Source of the DNA: Garcia nutans
Taxonomy: Eukaryota > Streptophyta > Magnoliopsida > Malpighiales > Euphorbiaceae
Length of the DNA: 64,000 nt
Reading direction: 5' to 3'
Assembly (NCBI GenBank): GCA_947685225.1
Contig: CANTUV010000035.1
Location: forward strand, 44,888,001-44,952,000
Shown here: piece by piece, positions 41,784 through 54,345 of the stretch
Layout: every line of letters starts with the position of its first letter
Numbering within the stretch: the first letter of the stretch is position 1
Made by a program: the position numbers and the translations under genes
The notes under the pieces: generated by a model
Seen by the model: the letters and a program-made list of their open reading frames with translations, nothing else
What the model was told of the DNA's origin: nothing
The model's database searches: none

Positions 41784-44735
41784 TATGAATACGATCCAAC
41801 TCAGGTGGCAAAGCAAGTCGATACGCAACTGGCCCAACTCTTTCCAAAACTTCATACGGTCCAATGAAACGAGGACTCAATTTCCCTTTCCGACCGAACC
41901 TCAAAATCTTCTTCCAAGGAGACACTTTCAGAAATACCTTATCCCCAACATCAAACTCTATGTCTCTCCTTTTCAGATCTGCATAAGACTTCTATCGGTC
42001 TGAAGCTGTTTCAACCTGCCTCGTATCACTTTTACTTTCTCTTCAGTTTCTTGAATCAAATCAGGACCAATCAACTTATTATCTCCAAGCTCATTCCAAC
42101 AAAGAGGTGTCCTACACCGTCTGCCATACAATGCTTCGAATGGTGCCATACCAATGCTGGATTGGTGACTGTTGTTGTAAGCAAACTCCACAAGAGGTAA
42201 AAATTTATCCCAACTTTCAGAGAAATCAATGACACAACTTCTCAACATATCTTCAATAATCTGTATCACCCTCTCTGACTGTCCATCCAACTGTGGATGA
42301 AAAGCAGTGCTGAAGTGTAATCGAGAACCCAAAGCACTATGCAAACTCTTCCAAAATCTTGAAGTAAACCTGGGATCTCGATCAGACACTAAAGAAGTTG
42401 GAACCCCATGCAACTTCACAATCTCATGGATATACAGCTCAGCTAATCTCTCCAAAGAGTAATCCATCCGAACCGGAAGGAAATGAGCTGTCTTAGTCAA
42501 TCTATCCACAATCACCCATATGGCATCATGTTTCCTTTGTGTCAATGGCAAACCAGACACAAAATCCATCGTCACTCTATCCCACTTCCATTCTGGTACT
42601 GATAATGGTTGAAGCAATCCAGTTGGAACTTGATGCTCTGCTTTTACCTTCTGACAAGTGAGACATTTCGACACAAAATCTGCAATATCTCTCTTCAAAC
42701 CAATCCACCAGTAATGCTGTCTCAAATCATGATACATCTTTGTATTACCCGGATGCATAGCAAACACTGACTGATGTGCTTCTTCTAAAATGACTCTTTT
42801 CAAATCAGCATCATCGGGTACACACAATCGGTTCTTAAACCAGAGACTCCCATCACCTTTCACAACAAAATCTCTAGTCTTCCCATTCTTGCAATCTGAA
42901 ATAATCTTCTGAATCTTCATATCAATCAACTGAGCCTCTTTGATCTGATCTAACAAAACTGGTTTCAAAAGCAACTGTGCCAACAATGCACCATCATCAC
43001 AAGGTACAAAACTGGCATGCAAAGCTCTCAACTCAACAAGCAACGAGAGCGAGTAAACAGTTAAACCAGCTAAAGACTTCCGACTCAAGGCATCAGCAAC
43101 AACATTTGCTTTACCTGGATGATAATCAATCAAACAGTCGTAGTCTTTAATCAATTCCAGCCATCTCCTCTGTCGAAGATTGAGCTCTTTTTGAACACCC
43201 AAATATTTCAAACTTTTGTGATCAGTGTAGATAAAACATTTCTCCCCAAACAGATAGTGTCGCCAAATCTTCAATGCAAACACAATGGCTGCTAGCTCCA
43301 AATCATGGGTCGGATAGTTAAGCTCATGCGATTTCAACTGTCGAGATGCATAAGCTATAACTTTACCTTCTTGCATCAGCACACACCCCAAACCACTATG
43401 TGAAGCATCACTGTAGATCACATATGGTTTGCCTTCTACAGGTAAAGTAAGAACAGGCGCTTGAGTCAACATTTCTCTCAACTGCTCAAAGCTAGTCTGA
43501 CACTGATCTGTCCACACAAATCTCACTCCCTTACGAAGCAATCTGGTGAGTGGAGTAGCTATCAAAGAAAATCCTTTCACAAACCGTCTGTAATAGCCTG
43601 CCAAACCCAGAAAACTTCTAACCTCTGTCACCGACTTGGGTGGACTCCAATTTAATATAGCTTCAACTTTGCTCGGATCAACTCTAATGCCTTCTGCTGA
43701 AACAATATGTCCGAGAAAAGCAACTTGATCCAACCAGAACTCACACTTCGACAATTTGGCAAACAACTGCTTCTCTCTCAAAATCTGCAACACAATCCGC
43801 AGATGCATATCATGTTCCTCTTCATTCCGCGAATACACCAGAATGTCATCGATGAAGACCACTACAAACTGATCCAGATAGGGCCTGAACACCCTATTCA
43901 TCAAATCCATAAAAGCTGCAGGTGCATTCGTCAAGCCAAAAGGCATAACTAGAAACTCATAATGTCCATACCTGGTCCGAGAGGCGGTCTTGGAAATGTC
44001 TTCAGCTTTAACTCTCAATTGATGGTACCCAGATCTCAAATCAATTTTAGAAAACACAACTGCTCCCTTCAATTGATCAAAGAGATCATCGATTCTAGGT
44101 AAAGGATATTTATTTTTAATAGTCACCTTGTTCAATTGCCTATAATCGATACACAACCTCATAGTACCATCTTTCTTTTTCACAAATAGCACAGGAGCTC
44201 CCCAAGGAGAAACACTGGGGCGAATAAATCCTTTATCCAACAACTCCTGTAATTGCACTTTCAATTCCCTCAATTCTGCTGGTGCCATTCTATAAGGAGT
44301 AATAGAGATAGGAGTGGTACCAGGCAACAATTCAATACCAAACTCCATCTCTCTCTCAGGAGGTAATCCTGGCAACTCCTTTGGAAATACATCTGGGAAC
44401 TCTGCAACTGTGGCAATACTATCAATGGGAGAACCCTTCACTCTAGTATCTATCACATGAGCAAGATAAGCTTCACACCCCTTTCTAATCAACCTCCTGG
44501 CTGCAATAGCTGAAACAAATAAGGAGGCTAGCTGTTCCTGCTCATTAGATACTATCACCTCTCTACCATCAGCAGTTCTCAAAGAAACAATTTTCCTTTA
44601 ACAGTCTACCACAGCTCCATGTCTAGATAGCCAATCCATACCTAGGATCACATCATATTCCTTAAATGGCATCTCAATCAAATCTCCAAGAAACTCCTCA
44701 CCTTGCACCCTCACTGCACTATCTCGGTGCACCTT
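41784..44735 (-). pseudogene. Del/Tekay-type pol: protease end, RT, RNase H, integrase
   Basis: Minus strand. An 869-codon open frame (44582-41973) holds PDVFPKELPGLPPERE, RT with MRLCIDYRQLNKVT and the active site FIDDILVYS, RNase H (YSDASHSGLGCVLMQ, YTDHKSLKYL), the integrase zinc region (H..H..CLTCQKVK) and the core DDE positions in VTMDFVSGLP, VSDRDPRF and GQSERVIQ. Upstream it continues through ILGMDWLSRHGAVVDC to the gag frame, broken by a TAA at 44598-44600 (a single A-to-T change would explain it). Downstream a frameshift at about 41993 leads to FLKVSPWKKILRFGRKGKLS and the GPY/F module, and the sequence is cut off after DRIHN by the deletion at 41783. The DDE and FIDD residues are all present, so only a few mutations separate it from activity. 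Confidence 0.9.
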
Positions 44736-46173
44736 ACTCACAACCAACACTATGCCCTAACGGATTTGTCACCAAAACATCAAATCCTAGGGACTCAACA
44801 TGCATATCAGACACAGGCAAAACAGATGCACTAATATAAGAATGTGTGGAACCCGGATCAATCAAAGCAAGTACTGAAGTATCAAATAAAGAAAAAGTAC
44901 CAGCTATGACTGCCGAAGCATCTGGCTGCCTTTGGATAACATACATCCTCTGGGAAGACCCAACCTCCTCTGGTCTACTCTCTCTGGATGTAGCACCTCT
45001 TCTAACACTGAACCCAGATCTGCCACCCCGGCTGCTACCTCTGCCTGCTCGACCTCCCCTCACACTAGGTCGAGAAGCTGCAGTATCAACTGACATCCGC
45101 TCCTGTCTCTCTGGACAATCTCTAATAAAATGCTCAGGAGATCCACATCTGAAGCACACAGCTGACCCACTATACCTCCAACAAGCACCCCTATGTGATC
45201 CACCACACTGAGTACACACAGGTAGAGCGGATCTCTGAGTCACTGGGGTTGGAGCACTCGCCGCTGAAGCTGCAGGTCTAAATCTCTGCCTCTGTAATTG
45301 CACTGACCTACCAGCTGACCTCTGACTCCTACTAACTCTAGGAACAAAGCTTCCTTTACCTCTCTTAACAGAAGAAGACCCTGCCTCAAACTGGGGCCTC
45401 CTAACCCTAACCTCTTCCTCTGAAGCAGCTGCAATAACTTGAGCTCGCTCCACACTCCGAGCTGCTGCCACTAGCTGGGAGAAATCGTGATATCTAGATC
45501 CAGCCACTAGACACATGATAGAGGGCCTCAATCCCTCCTCAAATCTCCTGCATCTATCTATCTCATCAGCTATAATGCCCCCAGCATACTGGCTCAATCG
45601 AATAAACTCAACCTCATACTCAGTTACAGTCTTGCTATCTTGCTTCAAGCTTAAGAACTCCATCTTCTTCATGTCTTTGTACTCCCTAGGAGTATACTTC
45701 AATTCAAACTCTCTCAGAAAATCCGCATATGACAAGGTCGGTGGATCATCCATAGAATGGGGCACTGTCCTCCACCAGTCGTATGCATCCTTCTGTAGCA
45801 AAGATCTTGCATAATCAAACTTTTCCTCCGATGTGGCTTGCAACTGAATAAAGATCCTCTGTACTTTGTCAAGCCACTGTTCTGCTACAGCTGGATCAGT
45901 AGTACCAAAGAAATCCTCCGCTCCATACTTCCATAGTTTATCATAATGCCTCACTGGTACCACAGGCTGAGGGGGTGGTGGCACTGGTTGCACTGGTGCT
46001 TGCCTCATAACTTCCATCATATGTCTAAACCAGGCTGGCGGAACCTCCTCTCCAGCTGGTCTACCCGATACCGAAGCAGGTGCCTCCTCAACACTATCAA
46101 CTCTAGCTCCCTCAGCAGGAGCAATACTCTCGGCACTACCCTCAATCGACTGACGTGAGTGAGAATCCATCAC
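44734..46173 (-). pseudogene. Del/Tekay-type gag with protease motif
   Basis: Open for 479 codons from an ATG about 140 bp after the primer-binding site. Proline-rich segment at about residues 55-75. The retrotransposon gag core has FFGTTDPAVAEQWLDKVQRI and EFELKYTPREYKDMKKMEFL. An Arg/Ser-rich linker follows, then CTQCGGSHRGACW and the CCHC knuckle CFRCGSPEHFIRDCP (about residue 345). The protease active site ALIDPGSTHSYIS (D-P-G-S for D-T/S-G-A/S) is at about residue 438. The frame ends prematurely in NPLGHSVGCE through a frameshift near 44750; the original protein continues into pol. Gag would form particles in the cytoplasm. Confidence 0.88.
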
Positions 46174-46313
46174 AACTTAACACTGCAAACACAGTAGAAT
46201 ATTTCTTATTAAAGATCAGAGGTTGCCAATCCCAAAAATATATGTTATTCAAAAACCACTTTTTAAGTAAAAATATTCTTTTTCTTATATTTTACCTAGG
46301 TTGAGAATCTCAA

Positions 46314-46331
46314 ACCTAGGCTCTGATACCA
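46314..46331 (-). other. Primer-binding site (tRNA-iMet)
   Basis: Minus strand TGGTATCAGAGCCTAGGT, 7 bp inside the 5' LTR. Confidence 0.9.
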
Positions 46332-46338
46332 AAACAAT

Positions 46339-48812
46339 TGTAACACCCCCACATTAAGTACACACACACTACAACACCACAATGTAGCATATGTGCACCG
46401 AATATAGGAGTGCTATGGCTTTTCATCAACATTCAAAACATTTTTATATAATACCATCATCTTTCTCAATATACATTATATATACATAAATACATTTAAG
46501 TAGTACACAGCGGAAGATATAAAATATTTACACATATGAAAACATTTGAGTACATATTTATCATTACATATATGTTTACAATATAAACAAAATCTTTACA
46601 AAATATAAAAGAGTTATACATGATTGGCAAATCTCCTCTGATCTTTAAGTTCCCAAAATCAACTCTTCAATGTCTACTCTCACTCGGTCTAGAAGAGCTC
46701 TCGGGTTCAACTCTATTACCTGCGCGATTAAACACTATCGCGCTAAGCCAAGGGCTTAGTAAGACAATTCATGCTAATGTTATGCTTTAATGCAATGCAA
46801 TGTTTCATATATGTATTAACAAATCAACATCAATGATACACACTCAATCAATAAAGTTCATACTCAACAAACAATATTCCGTGAATAGTCCGTTTCATCA
46901 TATAAGTAATATTAACATTTCATTACATTAGAACAACATTTATGTTATACATAAAACCTAGACACCTATGGGCCCATCAAGTATTTAATACGATATTCAG
47001 AATTCAGAGTTACTGCTTTGATTCATAAACACCATTATCACTCCCGTAGGCAACATATACATATATATCTCTATCCATGGATAGTGTAACAGACCCAGTC
47101 TCTTGGATCATCAACTCATCTAACTCGAGGAGATCCTCAACCCGGCAAGACTGTTACAAATCTAATATTTCATAATATCAATTATCATAGTGTAACAGAC
47201 CCAGTCTCTTGGACCTCAATTCAACTCAATTTGAAGAGATCCTCAACCCGGCAAGACTGTTAACTTTCATTAAATAGGCATGCCTCCAAAAAAAAACCAG
47301 AACTCTGAAACTGAATATCATATTAAACATACACTTATTTCAAACTCTTTATCAATCTTTCTCATCAATTAGGCAAACATGCCATACATCATTCAATTAT
47401 ATCATCATAGCCAATCACAATGGCTTTATAGCATTTCATATCTCAATTCATATTGTGTGTATAGCATTATTAGTATCACATTTCAAAGTACATTATTCAT
47501 AATACACATCACCATTCACAAGCCTCACAATACACAATACATAACCTTATTCATGTAATATCATATGCATTATCAATTCCATATCATCTCACATTTCATG
47601 ATTCAACAATGATGTTAGACAAATGATATCTATTTTGATCCTTGACAACTCAAATGGATGATCTATTTAACATGTATTTGAGAATCTTGTTGTAGGATTA
47701 GATTGCTTCCAATAAGGTGAACAGAACCTTTCTAGCGGTCGCGCCTCACCTGAATACGACTGCCCCATACAATTACAAGATGAAACCTTATTACAGTAGG
47801 TTTCGCGGCCAGAAGCCCGACCTAAGTCGCGACCGCACCTCACAATCAAAAGATAAAACATTATTACAGTAGGTTTCGCGGCCAGAAGCCCGACCTAAGT
47901 CGCGACCGCACTTGAATAATAGCGACCGCCCCAAATTACGTGTCTCTCATGCATAAACCCTAAATGTAACCAACCCTCTTCCAAATGTATTTTAACATAT
48001 AATTCCCAACACAAACTCACTCAAATGGATATAACTCATGTCATAACACATATTCATCACAATAACCACTTAAACAACACATTTGAACACAAACCATCTC
48101 AAAACCCTAACTCAAACTTTACTCTTGATTTTCCACTATCAATCTTCACTTATTTTTCCATAATCACAACCAAACCAACACCAATTCCAATTTTTAACTT
48201 TAAATCAATTCTAACACTTGCAAACACATATCAAATACACCAAATCATTACATCAACAAATCACACTTCACTTTAAACATAACTTCAAAATTTACAAAGG
48301 AAAACAAGAGATTTCTTACCTTAGATGAAGAAATTTCACAAATCTCTAACCAAACTCTTTGATTGCCTCTTCAATTGCACTCTAGCATCAAGAACACTTC
48401 TCTTCCTCTTTCTCTCCTTCAATCACCGGCACCCAAAATGAAAAGAAAACAAAATAGCCACAAGTCAAACACTTTTCCATCTTTTAATCTCCACCAAGAG
48501 ATTTCTAAAGGTAAATTACCTCAATGCCCTTAACCATATAACTCACCTTTTGTCTCATATAAGCCCATTTAAGTAATTACACACTCAACACAAAAATATC
48601 TCTTTTCCTTTGACTCTTCCTTTGACCCATTTATATGTTATATATATCATCATATACACAACATATACCATTCTCTCTAAACCCTATTTTCTTTCCCAAT
48701 TTCTTTTCTCTTGGAATTAACATATATATACAATCCAATATAACAACAACAACAATAACAACAATAACAATAACATAATCAAAACTTCTAGACCATATAT
48801 GAGGATATTACA
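46339..48812 (-). repeat. Del/Tekay-type 5' LTR
   Basis: 2474 bp, complete with TG..CA ends. Structured block arms are at 46984-47011 and 47301-47327, the twin hairpin at 46722-46759, the GC island at 47735-47932, and a splice-donor-like CTAAGGTAAG read on the minus strand (48315-48319). Confidence 0.92.
46984..47327 (-). other. LTR structured block (Del/Tekay-type 5' LTR)
   Basis: Same as 39970-40313 in the partner LTR. Confidence 0.8.
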
Positions 48813-50824
48813 CATTAAATATGCATTAAATATACATAGAATATACATTAAATAAACATGTACATAAAGGTATATGTAAAATATAAGTAAAATAATAAAT
48901 AGTAATAAAAAAAATACATCAAAATTAAAATTAATTTTGGATAGCAGAAGATGATGGGACTATGGATTTTTATTAAATATTAACTAATTAACTAGTTAGT
49001 TAATAAAATTATAATAATAAATAAAGAAAAAGAAAAGTCAAAAGAAAAGAGAAATTCTGTGGTAGGAATTAAATGTGAAATAAATAATAATAAACTAATT
49101 AAATATATATATATGGTTGGAAGAAATAAAGAATAAAATTAATATATTATGCATAGGAAGAAGGAAAATATATATTATTTTAATAATTAAATATTATGTA
49201 ATTATATAGTTTGATGGAGGGCAAAGTGAAAATTTAGTTTTTATAAGAAGAAGATCATCTTCTTCTTCTTCCATGTCTAAAATGTGAATGAAGAGAAGGA
49301 GAAGCAGAGAGAGAGAGTTTCTTCTAAGCGCATCAAATTTCACCAAAATTTTCAAAGAATCAAGTTAAATTTTGAAGGAAAATCAAGGAAACAAGTAAGT
49401 AAACATTTTCTAAGCTTGGTTTTTCTCTATTTTAAGATTATGTTTTGAATATCTTGAGTGAGAAAGTTGATTAAAAATTATTAAATTGATAGAATTAAAG
49501 TGGAAAAGGTGAGTATGTAATGAATTGATGATTGGTTAGTTGAAATGAACAAAGTCGGTAAATTTAAGGTTATGGGAAAGGTTATGTTTAAATTAGGATT
49601 TTAGTATAAATGCATAAAATTACTGTTTTGGATTAATTTAATGTTATTTAAGTGTATATGTTGTTATTTTACAGTTAGAAATTGATTAAATGTAAGTTTG
49701 GATAAAGTTAGGATTGTGGACCTGTTATGTGAAAATTAGGGTTGTGGGAGAGGTTGTGATAATTATGGAAATGAGTTGTTTTGTTGTTGTTTTGGTGTAT
49801 AAGTAATGTTTTTAAGGTTAAATGTTGAAAATGAGGTTGGTAGAATAAAGTTTAAATAAAGTAGCAAGAGGTGAATTTAGAGTTTTAATGAGGTTTTGAT
49901 GAGAATTGTATAACTAATGGTAATTTGATATACAATAAGCATGTAAGTGATTTTAAATAGATAATATTGCTTATTTTTAGACTATGTATGTGTAGGTTAA
50001 AGTGATAAAAGAGGTGGAGTTTAGAGTTTGGCTTGGGAAAGAGAAAAGAGATTAATACATATATCTAAAACTTGTATTTTCATTAAATATAAGTGGGCAT
50101 TATGTATGTATAATGTTAATTTTAAAATATAGATATACACATAACCTATGCATTGTGGCATAGTTGTGTGATGGGTGTCTCATTGGCAAAAGTTCAATGG
50201 TATGATGTCCAATATAGACACATTTGTGACCTATGAGAAAGATGTGGGAAGTGAGTCACATTGTACATGTGAATTACAGATATGTAATTTGATGAATTAA
50301 AAATATGAAAAATAATAAAATGTGAATAAATTGTTAAAAAAAAGACTATATAATGAGAAATTGATGAATAAAATAAGAACATGGAAAAAATATGAGAAAA
50401 TGGGTCACATTGTGACTATAACCCATGATTGTGTGATGTAGTGTTTAAGCGATCAATGATTAAGTTGATCACTTGAAAAGTATGAAAAAGTGTTATTGTG
50501 TGTTTGTAACCCTATACATTTACTTGTCCAGTAATATTAAGAAAGATTATGTATGAATCAACAATTCTGAGCAGAGTTAGGTCATGTGATGAGATAAAGA
50601 TTGAGAATGGACCCGAGCAGAGCTAGGCTGTGAAATTGTTATTGTGATAACTGGACTTGACAATTGTATAGGAGTGGTTAGGCCCAATATGTATATGTGT
50701 GGAAGTATTGTGTGTATATGAGTTATAAAATTAAAAAGTAAAGATTTTGTATGAGTAGTGTAAGTTAAATTATGAGAAAGTACATTTAAATGTGATAAAC
50801 ATTGTATTTGAGATTATGTACCAT

Positions 50825-50861
50825 TAAGCTGTATACCTTAGCGCGGTTATGTGAATTGCGT
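50825..50861 (+). other. LTR twin hairpin (solo LTR in MULE repeat)
   Basis: TAAG..CTTA followed by GCGCGGTT-atgtg-AATTGCGT. The second stem keeps 8 pairs, three of them G-U on the sense strand. Confidence 0.7.
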
Positions 50862-51470
50862 AGGTTAAAGAGTTTCTGATCAAAGAAATCTTGGATGTGT
50901 GTGATATCTGGAGATCAATGGTGCCACAGGACCAACAGTGCTGACTGCATTCATGTATGCTTATATTTTGTATTATGAGATTTTGGATTTTTGTATGTAT
51001 TTTGCACATTATGTAAAATTTATATAAGTGATGTTTGGAAATATTTTGTGAATGTTAATAATGATTTTTTTTAAATGTACATTATAAGATTTTGAGTGGG
51101 GGTGAATTGTTTGAGACAAATGATGGGTTGCTGGTGTTAGAAGGAACATGGATTATTTTGGGAGTGTGGTTTTTCTCATGCAGGTTTTGTAAATTAATTT
51201 TGAAAATATCCAAATTACAGATAAAATTTGGCTAATTTTTTTTAGAAATTTTTCATTAAAATATGTATTTTTGGTATTTAATCTCTTAATGAATATTTTT
51301 ATTTATTTATTGAAGTACATTATAAAGTTTAAAAATATTTTGTTTATAAATATGAAAATTTAAAATGACGGGTAATGGTGACACTTTTGTATTCTATATA
51401 TGTATTATATATATATATATATGAAATGTATGTATTGTACGTATATAGAGTATAAAAGTATTACACACTT

Positions 51471-51541
51471 ATTAAGAAAAAAAAGGTTAGGATTAAGCTG
51501 ACAAAACATGATTTTTAGGAAATTTTTCTAGGGGTTAGGCC
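51471..51541 (-). repeat. MULE right terminal inverted repeat, outer part
   Basis: Reverse complement begins GGCCTAACCCCTAG and contains TTTTGTCAGCTTAATCCTAA, identical to the left repeat. The target duplication TTATTAAAA follows at 51542-51550. Confidence 0.9.
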
Positions 51542-51550
51542 TTATTAAAA

Positions 51551-52889
51551 CTCTTATAGAAATTTGAAGTGAGTTTTGAAATTCCATTATTGGTGGAAAT
51601 TCCAAATTGATTTGTTGGGGAGTAGAGGTAGGATTATTTAAAACCCCAAACCATTATAAATTGCTTATTTTCTCTCTTCTTCCTTTCTATCTTTAATTAA
51701 AAAAAAAAAGCTTTGAGTGTTGTTACCAATTCAACCCTTCTTGGTGCAAAGGACAACATGAATTTTTTAATTTTATTATTCCAATTGAAAAAATATATAT
51801 GGAGAATTTTTGTTGTAATTAAGAATGTCTCTACATATTTATATATAAAATATATTTATTGTATGTTTAAATATTAAAATTTTGAATGATATTTTTATTA
51901 ATTATTTTATAGCACTCTATTTTTTCCTCCTCAAAATCAAAAGGCATGATCCATCATTATTTATACTAATTTTAAGCTTTTCAACATACCAGCCATATTG
52001 TTCAAAAAGGTAAAAGTATTAGACACAAACCTTGCAATTAGGTCATGACATTAGTATGCCACTGAATAAATGAACTGTAAGCAATTGTATTTAGTGTAAT
52101 ACTTGGATATGATGAACAAGTTTCAAAATAAGAACTCATAAATAATTTCTTAAAACTTAAGAATCACCATAAAAAAAATAATAATTAGAAGAAATAAAAA
52201 GAAAACAAGAAAAGAAAGGAAAATAGGACATTTTATAGTTGTCTATTAACAAAAACAAAAACAAAAAAAGAGCAATAAAAAAAGAAATATACATACATAT
52301 TTGAACTTTGTATAAAATAATCTACATAACCTAATAAATCTATGAATGAAAAATGGGTAATGATCCCTAAAGAACATAAATTCTCAAGAGATACATTAAT
52401 TGCCTATATTTCATTTGATAGAATATTAGAAAAGAAAAAGTTTGTACATATATATGCATCACTTGTATTAAAATTAAACCATCTAACAACTGAATGGCTA
52501 GAGAAATGAGGGTGATAAATATGTTGATATGCAAAAAGAAAAAAAAATTATGAAATTAAGCTTCAAGGATGGGCAAGACCTAAAATAATCTCGAAAGATT
52601 AGTGTTTCATTGTAATTTAACATTTATGTTAGTTATAAGCAATTAAACTCAAAAACTAAATATCAGACTTAAGCAAATGAAAAGAATGGCGTCCTTATTT
52701 ATGTGTGGATTTAAAAGAGATATCAAGATGCCATGGCTGAAGTTAGTGGCATTTGACTTTCATGTGACGTAATTGACAAATCATTACTTGAATTGGTAGA
52801 TGATAAAATAATCACATTTCCATTGTTTTTCCTTTTTCATCATCGTTATCATAATCATGTTCCTCACCCATGACCACTGCTCCACCAAA
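51551..52889. other. Right flank of the MULE, nothing recognised
   Basis: AT-rich, with poly-A and poly-T runs. Probably the old host locus together with the 3' side of the gene at 52890-53300. No coding frame or repeat could be supported. Confidence 0.45.
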
Positions 52890-53300
52890 CTAAACATGCT
52901 TCCCATCTCCTCCTCCTCCTTTGCCTTCAGTGGATTCTAAGGAAGATTCAAGGTTTCTAGGCTCATGGGATGTTACATTTTGATGTGCACGACCACCATT
53001 ATTGCCACTACCACCACCACCTCCACCAATAAAAAACCTAAATCTAAGGGCTCGAGAGATGAGATGATAAAAATAAGTGAAGCACCAAAATAACCAAGGA
53101 AGGCAAACAAGGGTAACACCAACAATAAGAAGCCAAGCACTAGCTAAATTTTGAGGGAGGATGATGTATAAAATGAGAAAGGTGCCACCAGTAGCAATAG
53201 CGATAAAAAAAGAAACAAGAGATGAGCCATATAAATAAGTGTCCGAAACTTGGATATGCTGTAGACATTTGTGCATGAAAAGATAAGAAATTAAGATCAA
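52890..53300 (-). CDS. Small two-helix membrane protein with Gly-rich tail, unknown function
   Basis: 136 codons from the first ATG; an alternative start nine codons in gives MHKCLQHIQVSD. Around residues 24-50 SLVSFFIAIATGGTFLILYI forms one membrane helix, and around 54-83 WLLIVGVTLVCLPWLFWCFT forms a second. A basic RALRFRFF motif follows, then a Gly/Asn/Ser-rich tail (GGGGGGSGNNGG) ending GGGGDGKHV. This is the only frame in the window with clear protein-like composition that is not transposon-derived and has no internal defects. The Trp/Pro placement in the second helix looks constrained. I do not recognise a named family. It may have an upstream exon; no TATA box was identified. Confidence 0.6.
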   Translation of the reverse strand: MILISYLFMHKCLQHIQVSDTYLYGSSLVSFFIAIATGGTFLILYIILPQNLASAWLLIVGVTLVCLPWLFWCFTYFYHLISRALRFRFFIGGGGGGSGNNGGRAHQNVTSHEPRNLESSLESTEGKGGGGDGKHV

Positions 53301-54335
53301 AATGATATTATTAGTAACTTTAAGAAATCATCTTTGTCATCGTCCATTTTCATTCATCGCGATTGTTTTTGCAAATTCATGAAGAATTTTGACAATATGG
53401 ATATTTTCAAAGTTTGTTTATGTAAAACATGGATTCATTTTTTTAAAAACAAAACTCGAACCAAGGAGAGGAGAAGGACAGAAAGAGAGAGGAAGAGAGA
53501 AAAGTGCGTTAGATTTGTTGTTACAAGTTTGATTGTAAATAATTAGCATTTTTTTTTAGTTTATATGTTTTGAAAGAATCATTAAGAATTGCAAGACTGA
53601 ATAAGGATAACAATTTTGTTCCACAAAAAAAAAATAATAATATTAGTAATATTTGACAGATAATTTCCAATTATTTTTAAGATGTAATTAATAATTCTTT
53701 TAAGTATATAAACATTGTAGATTTTTATCATTACATGAAATAGCACCAACCTCTTGAAGCATTGATAATCACATTATGACAGCGGAAGTAAAATAAGCAA
53801 GGGTAAAAGGGTGTTATTCTTGTTTAGTATACGAATGCCCAGGAATTAAACACACAATGAGAGAAAACTTCTCTTCTGTAATGTTATTAAGAATCTCAAA
53901 ATTGATTACAACTTCTCAAACATTACACTATATAGTATTAGGGTTACAGAAAATTCTAATTCCAAATAAGAAAAGTTTTTTAAAAAGGCAACAGACTGCC
54001 AAAATAACAACAATTATAAACATAGAAAAATATTATTTACAAAGCAAACAAAATGCCTAAACGACCCCTCGATATACGATTTCTAAATAAGGAAATAAAA
54101 ATCAGCCCTAAGTTGCCATGATAGTAAAATGTAGTTTCGGAGGCCTAAACAATTGAATTTGACATGCTGACCCATTTTCCATTGGGCTAGGCCCTTAGAA
54201 TGCCCAGTTTGCAATGACAATTTTTGATAGTAATTAACAAACTGCCACTATGGCAGTTTTTGGTCAAATTGCTCCGTAAAGGTCAAAGCTCTTTGTTCCA
54301 CATCATATTATTAACTTAAATCAATGTCTTAAGTG
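53301..54335. other. Non-coding; possible antisense LTR relic at 53830-54290
   Basis: The minus-strand reading of 53830-54290 has the composition of a copia-type LTR (TGTAATCAATTTTGAGATTC, a CTCTCATTGTGTG leader), but I found no TG/CA ends, primer site or target duplication. Confidence 0.35.
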
Positions 54336-54345
54336 CACTAATATC

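Larger units (their letters stand above)
39327..48812 (-). mobile_element. Del/Tekay-type Ty3/gypsy retrotransposon, young and nearly complete
   Basis: Target duplication CATTA at 39322-39326 and 48813-48817. The 5' LTR is 46339-48812 and the 3' LTR 39327 to about 41783. Inside on the minus strand: primer-binding site, gag (46173-44734) and pol (about 44735-41784). About nine substitutions separate the LTRs by eye, so it is recent. Defects: a frameshift at about 44750, a stop at 44598-44600, a frameshift at about 41993, and a deletion joining pol (after a DRIHN motif) straight into an AACAAT repeat of the 3' LTR. That deletion removes any chromodomain, the polypurine tract and the first ~45 bp of the 3' LTR. 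Confidence 0.92.
39103..51465 (+). mobile_element. Solo LTR inserted in the MULE terminal repeat, itself split by a Del/Tekay-type element
   Basis: The LTR parts are 39103-39326 and 48818-51465 (about 2.87 kb). It starts TATAATATTT (expected TGTAATAT; second base changed) and ends AAAGTATTACA, with target duplication CACTT at 39098-39102 and 51466-51470. It belongs to the same broad LTR group as the LARD-like element but is the most diverged. It retains the twin hairpin (50825-50861) and a splice donor CAAGTAAGT (49395), but not a clear closing stem. Confidence 0.88.
8762..51541 (+). mobile_element. MULE DNA transposon split by nested LTR insertions
   Basis: One Mutator-like element whose ends are 42.8 kb apart. 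Its own sequence is 8762-10657, 23168-26794, 38775-39102 and 51471-51541, about 5.9 kb in total. Evidence: long terminal inverted repeats (8762-8996 against 38940-39102 plus 51471-51541), a perfect 9-bp target duplication, a MuDR-type transposase gene on the plus strand and a convergent GRF zinc-finger gene on the minus strand. Three independent insertions interrupt it: an Athila-type element, a LARD-like element and a solo LTR carrying a Del/Tekay-type element. Both genes carry disabling mutations, so the copy is dead. A two-gene convergent layout resembles maize MuDR, which is known; homology of the second gene to mudrB is not implied. Confidence 0.9.

Noticed and set aside
41617..41925. Chromodomain at the end of the Del/Tekay-type pol
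   Set aside because: The frame after the GPY/F module and DRIHN is the translation of an (AACAAT)n LTR repeat; the true C-terminus is deleted.
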